Assembly: GCF_024362695.1 (NCBI RefSeq)
Contig: NC_065404.1
Span: 7,542,604-7,606,603, forward strand
DNA from: Pectinophora gossypiella
Lineage: Eukaryota > Arthropoda > Insecta > Lepidoptera > Gelechiidae
Direction of reading: 5' to 3'
Length of the DNA: 64,000 nucleotides
Under the pieces are notes generated by a model. That model saw nothing but the letters and a program-made list of their open reading frames with translations. It was not told the origin of the DNA and ran no database searches. Below, one piece after another: positions 60,447-64,000 of the stretch (position 1 is its first letter; every line of letters starts with the position of its first letter). A program made the position numbers and the translations under genes.

Positions 60447-60757
60447 TTCTTCTCTTCTATCGTGTGGGTTGTGACTGTTGTCAGGTGAATTATCAACCTC
60501 ATCAACTCTAGTGTCAGGGTTATATTGAGCCGCCTAACGCCCCTGACTGAAGACTACTTACTTACATCAGTAAGTAGTAACCGAAACCAACCATTTAACG
60601 TGCCTTTCGAAGCACGGATTATCTTACTTTCGGACAATCAGGTGGTATCACAAACGAGGTATCACAAAGTGATTTTTGTGATATGTCCCCACCGGTATTT
60701 GATCCCGGGATCTCCGGATCGTGAGCCCAACGTTCAATTACTGGACCACAGAGACCA
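60447..60757 (-). mobile_element. tRNA-derived SINE, tail type B, nearly complete
   Basis: Minus-strand head CTCTGTGGTCCAGTAATTGAACG; B box decayed (GGGATCAAATACCGG). The body has TCACTTTGTGATACC, CACCTGATTGTCC and CCGTGCTTCGAAAGGCACG. The tail runs through CTTACTGATGTAAGTAAG, GTCAGGGGCGTTAGGCGG, AACCCTGACACTAGAG to CGATAGAAGAG at 60447-60465. It matches 25090-25379 in tail, and all copies in head and body. No clean target duplication. Confidence 0.87.
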
Positions 60758-63700
60758 CTTTGACGAAGCAAAACTATGAAACATTATTTTTTTTATTTTC
60801 GGTGTTCATATTCAATTTCTGGAAAAAAGATGTAAACAACCTCATAATAGGACAACAAAATAATTTTAAAAATCTTTCAAATGATATTATTATGTTAATA
60901 GTGATAATAAAAAGAAAAATATTTCACAGCCTATTAATTAAATTATGAAGTTATCTAGCCTTGTTACCCAGACAATAAAACTGATTGTTTGATAGATACC
61001 TCATTCGTTAAAACCGGATAGATATGGAACATGCATACATAGACTGCTTACCTAACCGTACCTTTTGGCTTTGTCGTAGTCGAGTTAAAACATGAAGCAC
61101 GAATCTCATAAGCTAACTCAAACTAGTTTAACGAATTTTTTACTGTTCTACGCCAGAGGCACGTGCATAGAAATATGAACATAATATCAAGTTTTCGCCG
61201 CCGAAAAAAATCACGTATTTTCAAAGTAATGTTCAGTTGTCACAGATAGAATCAATTTGTATTTGACAGCACGGGCTTGTTCAATGTGAAGGGTGCGAGA
61301 ACGAGCGGCGACGAGTGCGTTGTATCGGCAGCTATCAATAGTCGACGTCCTCTGTCACAGTTCCCGTGATTATTTCAACACGAACGCAATTAGAGAGGAG
61401 TGGCGAGCCTCCTCCTGTTTGTTTTAATTACGTGGAAACACCCGCGCTGCCCGCTGCCGCACGCCGCCCCCGCCCAATCCACTTTTATTGCAAATTGCAA
61501 GCCCCATTAATGTTAAAAAACACGCCGATTTTCGGTCGGATCTATACTGAACAAATCCGCATACTACGATTGCCTGTAAGTCACGTCAATTAAGCAACAA
61601 TCACGCAACTAAGTTGGTTTCGGGGAAGTTTAAAACTGGAAGTTATTCTTGCCAAGCAACATACATACTTTTCCTCGGGTGTAAGTATTGCTCTCAAGTA
61701 AAGATTGTGCTTGTACATATTATGGCTCCCCTTTTTCTCTTTTTACGACTTCACGTGTTTGCTCGGTAATTTCTTCAACTCTTAAAAATCTCCTTTGCCG
61801 GCATTAATTAAACCTATAGTAGCCGGAAGTTTATGAACTTTTATATCTATTACTTTTTTTAAAATATGTATCTGCTTTCTAAATTATCACTCAGGAATAC
61901 GGCTACAGTGATTGGATTTCGCAGCGTAGATAGTCCGCAATATATCTTAGAGGGGGGATATCAATTTGAAATTGATATTTCCGTAGTAGGTAGTTGCAGC
62001 GTATCAATTTAAATTTTCTCGTGCAGCTATATCGATCAGGCTTACAGACGAACGTGTAGCTAACCTCGCTTTAGGACGCGGCCTCACCTGCAACTCTATC
62101 TGCAAACTGTATGTTAACACTTCGGCTTTATGTGCACAGTAAACATAACGGTATATACCTATTATATCATGTCTAACAATGTATAGTATAAAGGTTGTGC
62201 CGGTACTGTACAGTACACGGTATGGGTATTGTTTCAGTGAAGTATTGACCGTCTTACCCGTTGCTTAGTTGCATGCAAGCGAGTGGAGCGTTGGTTTTAT
62301 TTGGACTCATCTCCCGCGCCACTCGCTGAGAAAACACATTTCCTGCTTCATTGTTTCCTAATTTTTCTAAGTTCTTTCTACTCGGCGCTCGTCCGCATTC
62401 CTTTTGTTTCGTCTCTTCCTTCCGGAGACGTTCCGGTTAAATTGTCACTTTTTATTATCCGCTTCTGAGCCGAGCTCTCCTTTGGTGGACTTTCTTAAAA
62501 CACAATTAAATCGATTCTTTTCAAATACTTTCTTTCCCTTTGTTTTCTTTTGTAGGGTTTTGTTTGAGTTCAGCAAGTTGCAGAAATTGTCTACGTGCTT
62601 ATGTACCAGACAGCCACAATATTAATTGACGACAGAAATAGTTAAATACTGTGAAACTGAAGCACACATGCGAATGTAACTGACGTGAGGTTAGGTTATT
62701 TAGATTATTTAATTGGAGAAGATTTTATTGAATTAATATTAGTGGATGTTGTCGGAGAGAGCGTAGTTAGCCGACATCGGTTTGAAGGCCGTAGTTGGGA
62801 GAGTGAGGGGCGTTTAACGGGCTAATTATCAAACGGCTAATGAAGTTTGTATTCAGCGGGCGGGCTCGGGGCGGCGCGGGCTCGGGGCGCTACGTGCTGC
62901 GACTGACAAAGCGCCCCACCTGATAACTCCCCGCCCTCCACAGAAAAATTGCAGAGAAAAAGTTTCATCGCAAGGGAACGTGAATGAAATGAAGAATTGT
63001 GTCGGCCGCTTTTGGGATTATTCCCAACATAAAATTTCTTGAGAAAGCTTTCTTTCTGTTTCAATTCCCCGAGACTTCTAACTGCGGAATATAGTCGATA
63101 TTCGCTTGAACTTTAAGATATTTCTGATTAAATAACTATGCGGCCTACGTAAGTACAGCGTTCGTTCACGGAAATAATTCAATCCTGTCGCAGAGTTTCG
63201 TTGAACTTGACACGATGAATTTATGGGTCGTTAAGTTGCGAATGCCGAGCATTGGAAGCCTATGTATCTCCAATTAAGCAGCTCAAGATTAATTTAACTC
63301 AGATTCCACTGCAATGAATAGCTGCCGCGTTTGAAGAGGCTTATATAATCCTCGAATGGTCGTACCTCTGTTGAGGTGGTAAAATGCAATAATACGTCGA
63401 CCTACACGGGAGAATTTTTATATCGACATCAAACATTTTGCCGGCGGTCGGTCCCAGTGGCACTGTTGCAGTGTTTCCAACTCATTTTTAAGCAATAGCT
63501 TGCGCCGCGGGTCTCGTTGAATAAGACTACCGAGTTATAATAACGACTGCCATCACACGAGAGGAAAATATAATGGGACTTCAGTACATTCACTTGCCGC
63601 TATAATGCACAACGTAACGTACCCGATAATGATATTTTTAACGTGTTCTATGTATTTTCTCCTACAACATGCGCGGGATTACAAGCAACACGACCTATTG

Positions 63701-64000
63701 TTTTTTTTTCCTTTTGTCCCAGACGATTCATAGAATTGGGTAGTTTCCTAGGTCCAAGATAAATTATAAAATTCTGATTACTAAATAAGAATATATCTAA
63801 AGGTGACATAAAATTATTTTTTCTATTTAACTTATTTATGAATTTTAATAAAGAAATATGTAATAATAAGTATCACATTTTGTCAAGTTTTTCTATGACG
63901 TCTCAGGTTGCTTTTTCATACAATTTCCAGAGTAGTTTCGTGTTTTGACGTTTAGTAAAAAGTAACTGATTTGACTAGGTAGAAACTACCCTATTTTCAG
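60758..64000. other. Non-coding stretch to the window end
   Basis: CpG-rich patches near 61260-61320, 61440-61480 and 62850-62900. Small perfect inverted repeats at 61958-61978 (ATATCAATTT-G-AAATTGATAT) and a 14 bp palindrome at 62203-62216 (GTACTGTACAGTAC). No exon recognised. Confidence 0.55.

Noticed and set aside
1..64000. Bacterial features, CRISPR arrays, rRNA operons, viral genes
   Set aside because: No direct-repeat/spacer arrays, no Shine-Dalgarno-linked gene series, no rRNA or recognisable viral coding sequence.

Overview
This window is animal DNA, most likely from a moth or butterfly (Lepidoptera). It is AT-rich and nearly free of open frames, with short CpG-rich bursts. It is dotted with short, decayed interspersed repeats whose tRNA-like heads and LINE-like tails I recognise as lepidopteran. 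The species assignment rests on remembered repeat families, not on a search. There are no operons, rRNA genes, CRISPR arrays or plasmid/phage features, and no long cellular coding region.

The host-gene evidence is thin. The best candidate is a first coding exon on the + strand at 57083-57150 inside a ~1.2 kb CpG-rich block (about 56690-57890). It encodes about 22 residues with GC-rich third positions, ends in a SUMO-interaction-like VIDLT motif, and runs into a GTAAGC splice donor. A weaker candidate is an ATG at 2463 just after an acceptor-like site, opening a signal-peptide-like hydrophobic frame. Most of the rest looks like the intergenic or intronic regulatory space of a developmentally regulated gene.

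The most interesting object is a composite element at 35847-37782. It has near-identical 359/360 bp terminal inverted repeats that start with CACAGTG, the RAG recombination-signal heptamer. It is flanked by a perfect 5 bp GC-rich target duplication (CGGCG). Its core holds a frameshifted minus-strand relic that matches the C-terminal catalytic region of Transib transposases and RAG1, including a likely third acidic catalytic residue. A tRNA-derived SINE has inserted into it.

Other mobile DNA, in order: a degraded LINE C-terminal fragment (11570-11836), a mariner-like MITE (22865-23130), a 5'-truncated SINE (25090-25379), a repeat cluster at 39.4-40.5 kb (LINE 3' UTR fragment, SINE, RTE-like LINE 3' end), a full SINE with a perfect 15 bp duplication (45059-45413), two tandem palindromic MITEs (51629-52085), and a repeat-dense segment at 58.4-60.8 kb. 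The SINE copies share one tRNA-related head and body but carry two different 3' tails. One tail matches the 3' end of the LINE fragment in this window, which suggests the LINE mobilised the SINE.

Smaller structures include an (AT)31 microsatellite, a 77 bp tandem duplication, and two adjacent perfect hairpins (49057-49121) with the same ACTC loop.
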